From contig DATNEW010000023.1 in assembly GCA_035606695.1 (NCBI GenBank), forward strand, positions 118,275 through 182,274: a stretch of DNA of 64,000 bases. The letters run 5' to 3'. Below, piece by piece: positions 45,908 to 54,280 of this stretch. The position numbers and the translations under genes were made by a program. Source of the DNA: Gemmatimonadaceae bacterium. GTDB taxonomy: Bacteria; Gemmatimonadota; Gemmatimonadetes; Gemmatimonadales; Gemmatimonadaceae. Position 1 is the first letter of the stretch; each line of letters starts with the position of its first letter. Under the pieces are notes generated by a model, which was not told where the DNA came from, did no database searches, and saw only the letters and a list, made by a program, of their open reading frames with translations.

Positions 45908-48367
45908 TCAAGTCGACCGGAGAGCCCCCAACGGATCGATCCGACTCGCCCGCCCCGCCGGCACCCACACGGCCACCAGCGCCACGATCGCCAGCAACAC
46001 CGGCACGCCCACAAACACCAACGGATCGTGCGCCTGTACGCCGAATAACAGACTGCTCATGTACCGCGACAACATGAGCGCGCCGAGAATGCCGAGCACC
46101 AAACCAACGGCCGCGAGACGCATGCCCTGAAACACCACCATCGTCCTCACCGCGCTCGGCTCCGCGCCGAGGGCGAGGCGGACACCGATCTCGCGCGTAC
46201 GCTGCTGTACCGCGTACGCCATGACGCCATAAATGCCGATCGCCGCCAGCACCAGCGCCGAGCTCGCGAAGATCGCCATGAGGATTGTATTAAAACGGGT
46301 GCGTGACGTCGACGTCGACACCACCTGCTCCATCGTCCTCACGTCGGAGACCGGGAGGCCCGTCGCCTGGCGAAGCTGCGCCTGGATCGCCGCGTTGAGC
46401 GACATGGGCGGCACCTTCGTGCGAATCACCCACGCCTGGGCCGAGAGGCGCATGTTGAGCGCGTTCACACCGTCGGTCGTCTGCGCCTGCACGGTGAACA
46501 TCTTCGGGCTCGGATCCTGATTCAACCCGTCGTCGCGACTGTCGGCGACGACGCCGATGATCTGGCGATCCGGCTCATCGGCGAACTCCTTCATGATGCC
46601 GCGGCCCGCGACGAGCCGATCGTCGAGCGGATTGCCTTTCTTCCAATACTGCTTGGCCATCGCTTCGTTGATCATGATCACCGGCGTCGTTCCCTTCGTA
46701 TCCTGATCCGTGAACGCTCGGCCCTTGAGTACGGGAATCTTGAACACGTCGAAGTAGCCTGGCGACACCGTCACCCATTCAGCGTTGCCATGCCACGGCC
46801 CGTTGTCGAGCGGGCGGCCGACGACCTTGAACGGCAATCCATAGCCGCCTTCGAACGGCAGGCAGCACGAGGCACTCGCGCTCAAGACGCCGGGAATCGC
46901 GCGCAGCCGTTCGACGCCGTCGCGAATGGCCTGATCGACGGCGGTCGCCGACTCGTATTGTTTTCCGGTGAACGCCATGCGCATCGTCAGCACGTTGGTG
47001 ACGTCGAGGCCCGACGGCACGGCACGCAGCGCGAGCGACGTGCGGATGAGCAGCGCCGATCCAATCACGAGCGCCAGCGCCAACGCGATCTCGAGGACAA
47101 CGAGCGTCGAGCGAAGCCCGTTGTTGCGAGCGCCGCCCGCGGCACCGCCGCCTTCGCGCAACGCACCGACGAGATCGGCGCGCGACGCGTGCAGCGCGGG
47201 CACGACACCGAAGAGCAATCCGGTGCCGATCGATACCGCGCTCGTGAACGCGAGTACGCGCCAATCCAGATGAACGAGCGCGCCGTTGTCGCCCAATCGC
47301 GGCAAGCCTGCAGTGTTGATCGACAGCAGCCAGCGAATACCCATGACACCGAGGAGTAATCCGACCGCGCCGCCGAAGATGGCGAGCAGCACACTCTCGG
47401 TCATGAGCTGCGCGACGATGCGCCGGCGGTCGGCGCCGATCGCCGCGCGAATGACCATCTCGCGCTTGCGTACCGTCGAGCGAACGAGGAGCAGATTGGC
47501 GACGTTCGCGCACGCGATGAGCAAGACGCCGCCGACCGCGGCGAGCAGTACGGTGAGCAGCGTCTTCGACCCGCGCACGAAGATCTGCTGCAATGTTTCG
47601 ACGGTGAATCCCTCATTTTTGTCCAGCGCGTCTGGAAAGCGCTGGCGGAAATCAGCGGCCGACGCCTTCACGCGTCCCTGCGCCTGGACGAGCGAGACAC
47701 CCGGCTTGAGGCGGCCGGCGGTCGTGAAGTAGTGGCCTTGATCCGTCGAGTTCGGATCGAGCTGGAACGGCGTCCATACGTCGGACTGCTCGCCGAAATC
47801 CGAAGGGTCGAAGCCTTTGCCGATCACCCCGATGACGGTGTACGGTTCGCCACTGAGTGAGATCGTTTTGCCGACGATGCCCGGATCGGACGCGAAGCGG
47901 CGCACCCACCACCCGTACGACAACACCGCGACGTGTGGTCCGTTCGGCTTGTCTTCATCCGGCGAAAATGTGCGACCGACAACGGGTGTCGCGCCAAACA
48001 GGCGGAAGTAATTCGCGCTCACCTGACCCGCACGCAGTTGTTCAGGAACGTCGCCGCCGGTGTAGTTCGCGAGACCGGTACGAAACGCGGCGATGTCCTG
48101 CACGACGTCGGTCTGCCGCTCGTAGTGCACGAACTTGGCGGGCGATGATGCCGTCCCGTTGCCGCGCGGACTGGAGTTCTCGAAGATCACGATCCGATCG
48201 GGATCGGGGAACGGAAATGGCCTGAGGAGCACGGCATCGACGACGGTGAAGACCGCGGTCGTGGCGCCGATGCCGAGCGCCAACGCGGCGACGGCCGCGA
48301 ACGTGAAGCCGCGCTGCTGCCGGAAGAGGCGCAGGGAGTATTTGATATCTTGAATTAGATGATCCAT
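45908..48367 (-). CDS. Second ADOP-type permease (MacB/FtsX-like, duplicated)
   Basis: An 819-aa permease with the same layout as the one at 11251, but without the N-terminal prefix domain and without an adjacent padR. First helix QQRGFTFAAVAALALGIGATTAVFT, FtsX helices in the middle (ADFR...TLLTVLLAAVGGVLLIACANVANLLLV) with the amphipathic STVRKREMVIRAAIGADRRR, and an identical second set near the C-terminus (ALVLAAIGIYGVMAYAVQQRTREIGVRLALGAEP). Start ATG at 48367 begins MDHLIQDIKYSLR, a usual short opening. No ATPase gene is adjacent. It has a family A half-copy just after its 5' end and a family B element at its 3' side. Confidence 0.93.
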   Translation of the reverse strand: MDHLIQDIKYSLRLFRQQRGFTFAAVAALALGIGATTAVFTVVDAVLLRPFPFPDPDRIVIFENSSPRGNGTASSPAKFVHYERQTDVVQDIAAFRTGLANYTGGDVPEQLRAGQVSANYFRLFGATPVVGRTFSPDEDKPNGPHVAVLSYGWWVRRFASDPGIVGKTISLSGEPYTVIGVIGKGFDPSDFGEQSDVWTPFQLDPNSTDQGHYFTTAGRLKPGVSLVQAQGRVKASAADFRQRFPDALDKNEGFTVETLQQIFVRGSKTLLTVLLAAVGGVLLIACANVANLLLVRSTVRKREMVIRAAIGADRRRIVAQLMTESVLLAIFGGAVGLLLGVMGIRWLLSINTAGLPRLGDNGALVHLDWRVLAFTSAVSIGTGLLFGVVPALHASRADLVGALREGGGAAGGARNNGLRSTLVVLEIALALALVIGSALLIRTSLALRAVPSGLDVTNVLTMRMAFTGKQYESATAVDQAIRDGVERLRAIPGVLSASASCCLPFEGGYGLPFKVVGRPLDNGPWHGNAEWVTVSPGYFDVFKIPVLKGRAFTDQDTKGTTPVIMINEAMAKQYWKKGNPLDDRLVAGRGIMKEFADEPDRQIIGVVADSRDDGLNQDPSPKMFTVQAQTTDGVNALNMRLSAQAWVIRTKVPPMSLNAAIQAQLRQATGLPVSDVRTMEQVVSTSTSRTRFNTILMAIFASSALVLAAIGIYGVMAYAVQQRTREIGVRLALGAEPSAVRTMVVFQGMRLAAVGLVLGILGALMLSRYMSSLLFGVQAHDPLVFVGVPVLLAIVALVAVWVPAGRASRIDPLGALRST

Positions 48368-48411
48368 ATTCCGTGTCCTCTAATTGTCACTGAGCGGGGG
48401 CGCGGCACGTT

Positions 48412-48453
48412 TGTCATCCCGAGCGACCCTGAGCGTAGCGAAGGGAAGTCGAT
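48412..48453. repeat. Family A half-copy (left arm)
   Basis: TGTCATCCCGAGCGACC then CTGAGCGTAGCGAAGGGAAG, without a right arm. It lies between the second permease and GH20 genes. Confidence 0.7.
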
Positions 48454-48459
48454 CGCTTT

Positions 48460-50076
48460 TCACCACTTCCAATCCACCCCCGGCACCCGCGCGAAGTTGA
48501 CGCCCATCGCCGCCAGCCGCGCACCCTGCACCGCCATGCGCGCGCGGAAATCATTCCAATTCAACTTGCTCGCCGGCGACCACCCCAGCTCGGCCAGCGC
48601 GGCCAGCCTCGGGAACGCCATGTACTCATAGTCCTGGCGCGTCAACAATGTTTCCGCCCACAACGGACCTTCCACGCCAAGCACCGACGACTCGGCGACG
48701 CCAGGCACGAGCGTCGCCGGATCCCAATCGTAGGCGCGCTGCAAGTTGATGAGCCCTGCCCACTGCAGCCCGAGCGACGAGCTGCTGTCGTACTTCATGT
48801 CGAGGTACGCGTGCGGCCCGGGGGACATGATGATCTGTCCGCCCCGCCGCGCATGTACGACGACGGAATCATTCGTCCAGTGCTGCACGATCGTCGTCGG
48901 CGAGATGTTCACCGGCGCGATCTCGCCCCAGCCGACCATGCGCGGTCCGATGCTCGTCACGATTTGCTGTACGTGCGTGACGAATGATGCGTAATCCTCC
49001 TTCGACATCCCGCGGACTTCGTCGCCGCCGATATGGAAATACGGCGTTGGCGCGGCAGAAGAGATCTCGCGCACGACGTCGGCGACGAAGCCGTAGATGC
49101 TGTCGCGCGTCACGCACAGCGAGTTCGGCGGGCCGCCGACGCGCGTGAACGGCGGCGGTGCGACGCGATCGCACTTGAGATCGGGATAGGCGAGCAGTGC
49201 CGAGTTGATGTGGCCCGGCATGTCGATCTCGGGGACGACGGTGATGTATCGCGACCGCGCGTACGCCACGATGTCCGCGTACTCGGCTTGCGTGTAGAAA
49301 CCCGCGGGTTCGTCGCCGATCGCGGTGTGGCCGCTCAACTCCGTGAGCCGCGGCCAGCTCTTGATCTCGATGCGCCAGCCCTGGTCGTCGGAGAGATGCA
49401 GGTGCAGGCGATTCAACTTGTAGAGCGCGTAGAGATCGACGAATCGCTTGACGTCGGCGGCCGGGAGAAAATGTCGCGAGACGTCGAGCATGCCGCCGCG
49501 CCACGCGAAGCGCGGAACGTCGACGACGTGCGCGGCGGGCATGATCAGGCGTCGCGTATACGATGCCTGATGCTCGACGGAAACCGGCAGCAACTGTCGC
49601 AGCGTTTGCACGCCGTAGAACACGCCGGCCGGTTGTGCGGCGACGATGTGAACGCCAGTGCGCGTCGCGGTGAGCTCGTATCCCTCGGCACCGAGACTCG
49701 TGCGTGAAGCGTCGAGGGAGAGCGTGACGCTCGAGTCGGGGGCGTTGGCGGTTGAAAGGCGCTGCGCTGTCGCGCCGGCGCGGCTTGCCAGGAGGTTGGC
49801 GGTGTAGTCGCCGATCGCCTGGATCTCGGGACTCGCGTTTGCGTCGATGTAGACGACGGTGCGCGGGGTGACGAGGAAGCTGTCCCGGCTTGCGATGTCT
49901 ACGGTCTGTGGGATCGGGACCACGGCGGAGCCGATCGTCCGCGCCGAAGGAGTCGGTGCCGGTGTCGCCCGGGTGCACGCGGCTAGTGCGACGACGAACA
50001 CGAAGCCACTACCGCGCGACAATAACCCTGACAACGACAACGTCAGACATCGTCTGACCAGATCTGGACGGCGCAT
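48460..50076 (-). CDS. GH20 beta-N-acetylhexosaminidase
   Basis: A 538-aa exported glycosidase removing terminal GlcNAc/GalNAc, for example from chitin or peptidoglycan fragments. An N-terminal lipoprotein signal (FVFVVALAAC) is followed by the GH20b domain (GAEGYELTATRTGVHIVA, AAQPAGVFYGVQTLRQLLP) and the catalytic barrel: FAWRGGMLDVSRHFLP, LHLHLSDDQGWRIEIK, VVPEIDMPGHINSAL, and FHIGGDEV with the catalytic Asp-Glu pair. The ATG at 50076 overlaps the stop of the small membrane gene (TGATG). The first 17 residues (MRRPDLVRRCLTLSLSG) come from a family B half-repeat; a GTG about 25 codons later, just before the lipobox, is the alternative start. Confidence 0.9.
   Translation of the reverse strand: MRRPDLVRRCLTLSLSGLLSRGSGFVFVVALAACTRATPAPTPSARTIGSAVVPIPQTVDIASRDSFLVTPRTVVYIDANASPEIQAIGDYTANLLASRAGATAQRLSTANAPDSSVTLSLDASRTSLGAEGYELTATRTGVHIVAAQPAGVFYGVQTLRQLLPVSVEHQASYTRRLIMPAAHVVDVPRFAWRGGMLDVSRHFLPAADVKRFVDLYALYKLNRLHLHLSDDQGWRIEIKSWPRLTELSGHTAIGDEPAGFYTQAEYADIVAYARSRYITVVPEIDMPGHINSALLAYPDLKCDRVAPPPFTRVGGPPNSLCVTRDSIYGFVADVVREISSAAPTPYFHIGGDEVRGMSKEDYASFVTHVQQIVTSIGPRMVGWGEIAPVNISPTTIVQHWTNDSVVVHARRGGQIIMSPGPHAYLDMKYDSSSSLGLQWAGLINLQRAYDWDPATLVPGVAESSVLGVEGPLWAETLLTRQDYEYMAFPRLAALAELGWSPASKLNWNDFRARMAVQGARLAAMGVNFARVPGVDWKW
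50026..50072. repeat. Family B half-copy, AGATCTG type, at the GH20 start
   Basis: CGTCAGACATCGTCTGACCA then GATCTGGACGGCG: in reverse it matches the right arms of the copies at 10781 and 45841 with the same 10-bp steps. It overlaps GH20 codons 2-18. Confidence 0.75.
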
Positions 50077-50219
50077 CAATGCCGGCCGCGGACGAAGTGA
50101 ATGACGACCGCGATGATCGCGATCAGTAGCACGAGATGGATGATGCCCTTCGTCATGCGGAACGCGACGACGGCAAGCAGCCACAGGACGAAGAGAATGC
50201 AGGCGATGACAAGGAACAT
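50076..50219 (-). CDS. Small two-helix membrane protein (lmo0937-like family)
   Basis: A 47-aa protein read by hand: MFLVIACILFVLWLLAVVAF-RMTKGIIH-LVLLIAIIAVVIHFVRGRH. Two hydrophobic helices flank a short basic turn (RMTKGIIH), the pattern of the small lmo0937-like membrane proteins found in many bacteria. Function is unknown. Its stop overlaps the GH20 start (TGATG), so the two are translationally coupled. It is too short for most gene callers. Confidence 0.72.
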   Translation of the reverse strand: MFLVIACILFVLWLLAVVAFRMTKGIIHLVLLIAIIAVVIHFVRGRH

Positions 50220-50284
50220 GAGAGCGACCGCCGTGGTAAAGGGTGGAACGCGGATATATAGTATATGCAGACAACCCCTTCCTC

Positions 50285-51178
50285 ATGCGCAACGTACTCT
50301 GCACGGTTTTCGTAGCGTCGGCCCTCGCGACGCCGCTGTCCGCTCAGCATCCAGACATGCCGGGCATGGACATGCATCACCACTCGAATGCGCCGCTCAG
50401 CGCGACGGCGAAGCGGCAGATCGACAGCGTCGCGTTAGCCGCGGCGCGACTCGCGGCGCCCACGGCCGCGACCGCCGCGGGCTTTCGCCCGGTGTTCGGC
50501 TGGATTCCGACGATGGGCGTGCACTACGTCGCGATGAACCGCATGGTCAAGAGCGAACAAAGCACGCTCGGCGACCCGAGCAACGTGATGTTCTCGCGCA
50601 TCGCCGGAAAAGATTCGCTCGTCGGTGCGGCGTTCGCGTACATGACCGCGGTGAACGATTCGTCGCCGCCGAAGTTGTTCGACGGTGCGCCGGGTTGGCA
50701 TGAGCATCCGGATCTCGCGCCGCCGGGACAGCGGCTCGTGATGCTGCACGTGTGGTTCGTGCCGTCGCCTGATGGTCCGTTCGCGGGTACGAATCCGAAT
50801 CTTCCGTTCTGGGCGGCGGGACTCGATGCGCCGGATTCATTGCGCATGCACGATGCGGCGTTCAGCATGCGCGTCCGGAAGGCTGGGCTCGCACTCGCTG
50901 AAGTGACGGACACGACAGCGATCTTTCGGAATCTCGAGCAGCGCCCCGACGTGCGGCCGATTCTCGTGGCGCAGCGCGATTCGATTCGCGCGTTGATTCC
51001 GGAATTCCAGGCGGCGCAAAAGGCGCACGACAGCGCGCGATGGGATCGCGCGGCGCTCGAGGCGGCCGGGCATTGGGACGCGATTTATGCCGGGTATCTG
51101 GCGAGCGCGAAGACCGCGATGGGCAAGGAGCGGATGGAGCGGTACATCTCGATGCTGCTGGGGCAGCACGGGGAATAA
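50285..51178 (+). CDS. Secreted hypothetical protein
   Basis: A 297-aa protein that I do not recognise. A signal peptide (NVLCTVFVASALATPLSAQ) is followed by a Met/His-rich stretch (HPDMPGMDMHHHS) that could bind metal, then a globular helical and loop domain (GWIPTMGVHYVAMNRMV, PGWHEHPDLAPPGQRLVMLHVWFVPSPDGPF) with several His and Met. The C-terminal third is alpha-helical (QRDSIRALIPEFQAAQKAHD). ATG at 50285 is chosen for the signal. It is divergent to the lmo0937/GH20 pair, 65 bp away, so both promoters share that gap. A family A copy follows. Confidence 0.7.
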   Translation: MRNVLCTVFVASALATPLSAQHPDMPGMDMHHHSNAPLSATAKRQIDSVALAAARLAAPTAATAAGFRPVFGWIPTMGVHYVAMNRMVKSEQSTLGDPSNVMFSRIAGKDSLVGAAFAYMTAVNDSSPPKLFDGAPGWHEHPDLAPPGQRLVMLHVWFVPSPDGPFAGTNPNLPFWAAGLDAPDSLRMHDAAFSMRVRKAGLALAEVTDTTAIFRNLEQRPDVRPILVAQRDSIRALIPEFQAAQKAHDSARWDRAALEAAGHWDAIYAGYLASAKTAMGKERMERYISMLLGQHGE

Positions 51179-51207
51179 CGGCGGAGCTCGGTAGGTCCGT
51201 TTCGGTT

Positions 51208-51332
51208 GTCATCCCGAGCGAAGGCGCGGAGCGCCGTAGTCGAGGGATCCCCTTCTTGGCGGAGCGCTGCATACGGCCCTTCCGCCGGGACGGGGGTCCC
51301 CCCGACTCGCTCCGCTCGCTCGGGATGACACA
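51208..51332. repeat. Family A palindromic repeat between two exported-protein genes
   Basis: GTCATCCCGAGCGAAGGCGC...AGGGATCCCC and its inverse ending CGCTCGGGATGACAC. It lies between the 50285 gene and the S46 gene. Confidence 0.85.
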
Positions 51333-51384
51333 AAAGGCCGACATGCTAGTTTCCTTACAAGAACCTAGCATCGAGGACAGCCGC

Positions 51385-53520
51385 ATGCGTCTCTTGCTCG
51401 TTACGCTCATCGCCCTGGCGCTGACTTCGCCTACACAGCGCACCATCGCGCAGGCTCGGCGCCCCGCGACAACACGAATGGCGCCGCGCGACACCCAACC
51501 CGCGGGCTGGGTGAAAGAGTTCGGCACGATGTGGACGTTCGAGTCGCCGCCGCTCGCGTACTGGAAAGCGCGCTACAACTTCACGCCCGATCAGGCGTGG
51601 CTCGATCACGTTCGACTCTCCTCGATCCGCATCCCCGGATGCTCGGCATCGTTCGTCTCGTCGGCGGGATTGGTGATGACGAATCATCACTGCGGCCGCG
51701 ATTGCACCGCGGGCTCGTCGACGGCGGACAGCAATTACATCGAGACGGGCTTCGCCGCGCGCGCCGAAACCGACGAGAAGAAGTGCGCGAACATGTACGC
51801 CGACCAGCTGCAGTCGATCACCAACGTCACCGACCGCGTTCGCCGCGCGGTGACCGCCGCGACGGCGGCGCAACAGGTCGAGCAGCGCAACGCGGCCATC
51901 GACCGCATTCAAAAAGACTGTCAGCAGCAGCCGACCGACATCTGCGAGGTCGTCACGTTCTATCAGGGCGGGATGTACTCGCTCTACAAGTATCATCGCT
52001 GGACGGACATCAGGCTCGTCATGGCGCCCGAGGAAGGCATCGCGTTCTACGGCGGCGATCCCGACAACTTCACCTATCCGCGCTACGATCTCGATCTCAC
52101 GCTCCTGCGCGTGTACGAAAACGGCCAGCCGCTGCACCCGCACGACTATCTCAAGTGGAGCGCGAACGGCGCGAACGAGAACGATCTCGTGTTCGTCACC
52201 GGGAATCCCGGTTCGACGGGCCGGCTGCTCACCGTTGCGCAGATGGATTACCTGCGCGACGTCACCTATCCGTACAGCCTCGCGACGTACGACCGTCTCC
52301 TCGATATCTGGCGTACGATGTCCGCGCAGTCGCCGAACGCGGCGCGGATGTATCAGAACGCGATCTTCTCATACGCGAACTCTAAAAAGGCGGTCACGGG
52401 CTATCGCGCCGGATTGCTCGATTCGTCGATCATGGCGCGCAAGCGGGCGTTCGAGCGCGATTTCCGCGCGCGCATCAACGCCGATCCGGCGCTGCGCGCC
52501 AAGTACGGCGGCGCCTGGGATGCGATCGCGAACGCGTTGAAGGAGGAGGCATCGTTCGCGAAGAACCTGCAGTGGCAAAGCTTCGGCGGCGGATCGACCC
52601 TGCTCAATCTCGCCGGCGGGATCGTGCGCCTGCCGATGCAGGGCTCACTCGCGGACTCGCTGCGACTGATGCAGTATCGCGGCGCCGGCCTCGCGCGAAT
52701 TCGGCAGCAAGCTCTCATGACGCCGATCGATACCGGATTCGAGCGCCGCGTGCTCGCCGCGACGTTCGCGGCATGGAAAGAAGCGCTGCCGCCGACCGAT
52801 CCGGCCATGTCATACGCGCTGAACATGGGCAACGGAGATCCGGAGCGCGCCGCAGAGGCGTTCGTGGCGCACACGACACTGACGAATCCGGCGACGCGCG
52901 CGGCGCTCGTCAACGGCGGCTCGGCAGCGGTCGCCAGCTCGAACGATCCGCTGATCAAACTCGCGCGTCTCATCGAGCCGACCAACCGCAAGCTCGCGGA
53001 GCGTCAAGCGAAGCTCGATGCGATCGTGTCGGCCAACGCGGAAAAGATTGGTCAGGCGATCTTCGCGGCATACGGTACATCGCTGCCGCCGGATGCGACG
53101 TTCACGCTCCGGATCACCGACGGCCTCGTCGAAGGCTATCCGTACAACGGCACGGAGGCGCCCTACAAGACGACGATGTTCGGCCTCTACGATCGCTCGA
53201 ATGATTTCGATAACAAGCCGCCGTTCAACCTGCCCGACAGGTGGAAGAACGGACGCGACAAGCTCGATCTCACGACACCGATGGATTTCGTCTCGACGAA
53301 CGACATCATCGGAGGCAATTCGGGGAGTCCGGTGATCAACAGGAATGCGGAAGTCGTCGGGCTCATCTTCGACGGAAACATCGAGTCGCTGCCGAACCGG
53401 TTCATCTATACAGATGATGTCGCGAGGTCGGTGAGCGTGAGCTCGAGGGCGATCGTGGAGGCACTGCGAAAGTTGTACAGCGGAGACCGAATCGCGAACG
53501 AGCTCACAGGAAGAAACTAA
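51385..53520 (+). CDS. S46-family dipeptidyl-peptidase (DPP7-like)
   Basis: A 711-aa periplasmic serine peptidase. Signal peptide (MRLLLVTLIALALTSPTQRT), chymotrypsin-fold catalytic residues: His in TNHHCGRD, Asp in GGDPDNFTYPRYDLDLTLLRV, Ser in IIGGNSGSPVIN. The FDGN motif nearby carries Gly where DPP11 enzymes carry Arg, so a DPP7-like preference for hydrophobic residues at the second position is expected rather than acidic ones (from memory of the family). An S46 helical domain of about 280 aa lies between the Asp and Ser segments, as usual. Start ATG at 51385 gives the signal. It would release dipeptides for uptake. Confidence 0.93.
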   Translation: MRLLLVTLIALALTSPTQRTIAQARRPATTRMAPRDTQPAGWVKEFGTMWTFESPPLAYWKARYNFTPDQAWLDHVRLSSIRIPGCSASFVSSAGLVMTNHHCGRDCTAGSSTADSNYIETGFAARAETDEKKCANMYADQLQSITNVTDRVRRAVTAATAAQQVEQRNAAIDRIQKDCQQQPTDICEVVTFYQGGMYSLYKYHRWTDIRLVMAPEEGIAFYGGDPDNFTYPRYDLDLTLLRVYENGQPLHPHDYLKWSANGANENDLVFVTGNPGSTGRLLTVAQMDYLRDVTYPYSLATYDRLLDIWRTMSAQSPNAARMYQNAIFSYANSKKAVTGYRAGLLDSSIMARKRAFERDFRARINADPALRAKYGGAWDAIANALKEEASFAKNLQWQSFGGGSTLLNLAGGIVRLPMQGSLADSLRLMQYRGAGLARIRQQALMTPIDTGFERRVLAATFAAWKEALPPTDPAMSYALNMGNGDPERAAEAFVAHTTLTNPATRAALVNGGSAAVASSNDPLIKLARLIEPTNRKLAERQAKLDAIVSANAEKIGQAIFAAYGTSLPPDATFTLRITDGLVEGYPYNGTEAPYKTTMFGLYDRSNDFDNKPPFNLPDRWKNGRDKLDLTTPMDFVSTNDIIGGNSGSPVINRNAEVVGLIFDGNIESLPNRFIYTDDVARSVSVSSRAIVEALRKLYSGDRIANELTGRN

Positions 53521-53527
53521 AAAAAAA

Positions 53528-53656
53528 GCGACCACGGAATAAGTCTGACCACAGCGGATCAGTTGGAGACGGCGTGAACTGCAGTCAACAGCCGTTGACT
53601 GATTTTTGACGCTTCTTCCAACTGATCCACAGTTGTTCGCCTGAGTCCGTGGTCGC
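53528..53656. repeat. Family B nested hairpin, three-stem copy
   Basis: Perfect pairs: GCGACCACGGA/TCCGTGGTCGC, GGATCAGTTGGA/TCCAACTGATCC, and CAGTCAAC/GTTGACTG with a short loop. Preceded by a run of A. It follows the S46 stop by 8 bp. Confidence 0.92.
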
Positions 53657-53675
53657 AGTTGTTCGCGAGGCGATG

Positions 53676-54134
53676 CTAGTGCTTCGCGAGCTTCTTCGTG
53701 GGATCGTCGGAAGGATTCACGTACGTGAGCGCGAACGGCCCCATCGCATGCACCTGCACGATCGTGTGCCCCTTCGCCCGCGCGAAATGATTCATCCGCG
53801 CGCCCGCGGTGACGAACCCGCCGGCCGGTAACGCCATCGTCTTCCCGAGATCGAACTTGTCCCCCATGCCCACGAGGAACGTGCCGCGAATGACGGTCAC
53901 ATGCTCGTCGGTCGGGTGCCAGTGCGGCGCGATGGTGTAGCCGTCGGGCATGTCCAGACGAACGGTGAACAGTTCGCTCTTGCTCGGATCGCCCGAGAGC
54001 ACGGCCATGCGCGCCCCGGCTGGGAAGATCGCGGGCGCCGGGCCCCACTTGAGATCGGGGGACTGCGCGGCGGCGCGCGCCGTGTATGCACACAGAGCGA
54101 CGAGCAACACGCCGGTGATGCGGAGGATACGCAT
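53676..54134 (-). CDS. Secreted cupin-domain protein
   Basis: A 152-aa small cupin. Signal peptide MRILRITGVLLVALCAYTARAAAQ, then the metal motif PHWHPTDEHVTVIRGTFLVGMGD (G-x5-H-x-H-x3-4-E-like) and a second cupin motif less well conserved (GARMNHFARAKGHTIVQVHAMG). It probably binds a metal ion; the substrate is unknown. ATG at 54134 has a strong RBS (TGGAGGC). It is upstream of nothing on its strand; the neighbouring LuxR gene is 146 bp upstream on the same strand, so it could be the second gene of a short operon. Confidence 0.85.
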   Translation of the reverse strand: MRILRITGVLLVALCAYTARAAAQSPDLKWGPAPAIFPAGARMAVLSGDPSKSELFTVRLDMPDGYTIAPHWHPTDEHVTVIRGTFLVGMGDKFDLGKTMALPAGGFVTAGARMNHFARAKGHTIVQVHAMGPFALTYVNPSDDPTKKLAKH

Positions 54135-54280
54135 ACGTTCTGCCTCCAGAAAGTTCGGTCGGTGGTGGGCAACAGCGCCCGGGTCGAGGCAGGATACGCG
54201 TCGTCGCAGGCGGGCGCTTCGCCCAGGCGAGCCACAACACCACATCCTCGCGCATGGCTCGTTCGAGCCATGTACACTCG

